From: Sphingomonas sp. | GTDB lineage: Bacteria; Pseudomonadota; Alphaproteobacteria; Sphingomonadales; Sphingomonadaceae | Direction of reading: 5' to 3' | DNA length: 13,857 bases | NCBI GenBank assembly: GCA_030146605.1 | Contig: JASLBO010000088.1 | Span: forward strand, 1-13,857 | Part shown: positions 13,848 through 13,857 of the stretch, piece after piece | How positions within the stretch are numbered: position 1 is the first letter of the stretch | Layout: each line of letters begins with the position of its first letter | Translations under genes and position numbers: made by a program | Notes under the pieces: model-generated | What the model was told of the DNA's origin: nothing | What the model saw: the letters and a program-made list of their open reading frames with translations, nothing else | The model's database searches: none

Positions 13848-13857
13848 ACCAGGGGTG

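Overview
The window reads as chromosomal DNA of a high-GC alphaproteobacterium. Sphingomonas or a close relative is the best guess. The reasons are strongly GC-rich third positions, a TonB-dependent receptor of the Xanthomonas/Caulobacter type, and a carbohydrate locus that pairs such a receptor with a halogenase-like flavoprotein, GH13 enzymes and a LacI regulator. This is inference from gene content; no rRNA or other taxonomic marker is present. I see no tRNA, rRNA, CRISPR array, transposase or phage structural gene.

Left arm, plus strand (1-3048): the 3' end of a parallel beta-helix protein overlaps a diheme c-type cytochrome by four bases (GTGA). This looks like the uncharacterised two-gene pair of the SO2930/HNE_0200 type. 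After 52 bp comes a UdgX-type uracil-DNA-binding protein fused to an N-terminal DUF4130-like domain. It meets the next gene tail to tail through a shared CTAG.

Middle, minus strand (3045-4662): an isonitrile hydratase-like DJ-1/PfpI protein, then an orphan N-acetylmuramidase with a C-terminal peptidoglycan-binding domain. Neither has an obvious functional link to its neighbours.

Right arm (4755-13804): a maltodextrin/starch utilisation locus. Four minus-strand genes form a tight operon: TonB-dependent receptor, 25-bp gap, tryptophan-halogenase-family flavoprotein, ATGA overlap, exported alpha-amylase, ATGA overlap, cytoplasmic GH13 alpha-glucosidase. A LacI-family regulator is transcribed divergently across a 276-bp intergenic region containing several small palindromes, the likely place of control. 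The inferred route is outer-membrane import of maltodextrin by the receptor, periplasmic cleavage by the amylase, inner-membrane transport by a protein not encoded here, and cytoplasmic hydrolysis to glucose.

The most interesting element is the halogenase-family gene locked by start/stop overlap into this sugar operon. It keeps the FAD and catalytic motifs of flavin-dependent halogenases but appears to lack the segment that holds tryptophan in PrnA/RebH. The beta-helix/diheme cytochrome pair is the second candidate for an undescribed system.
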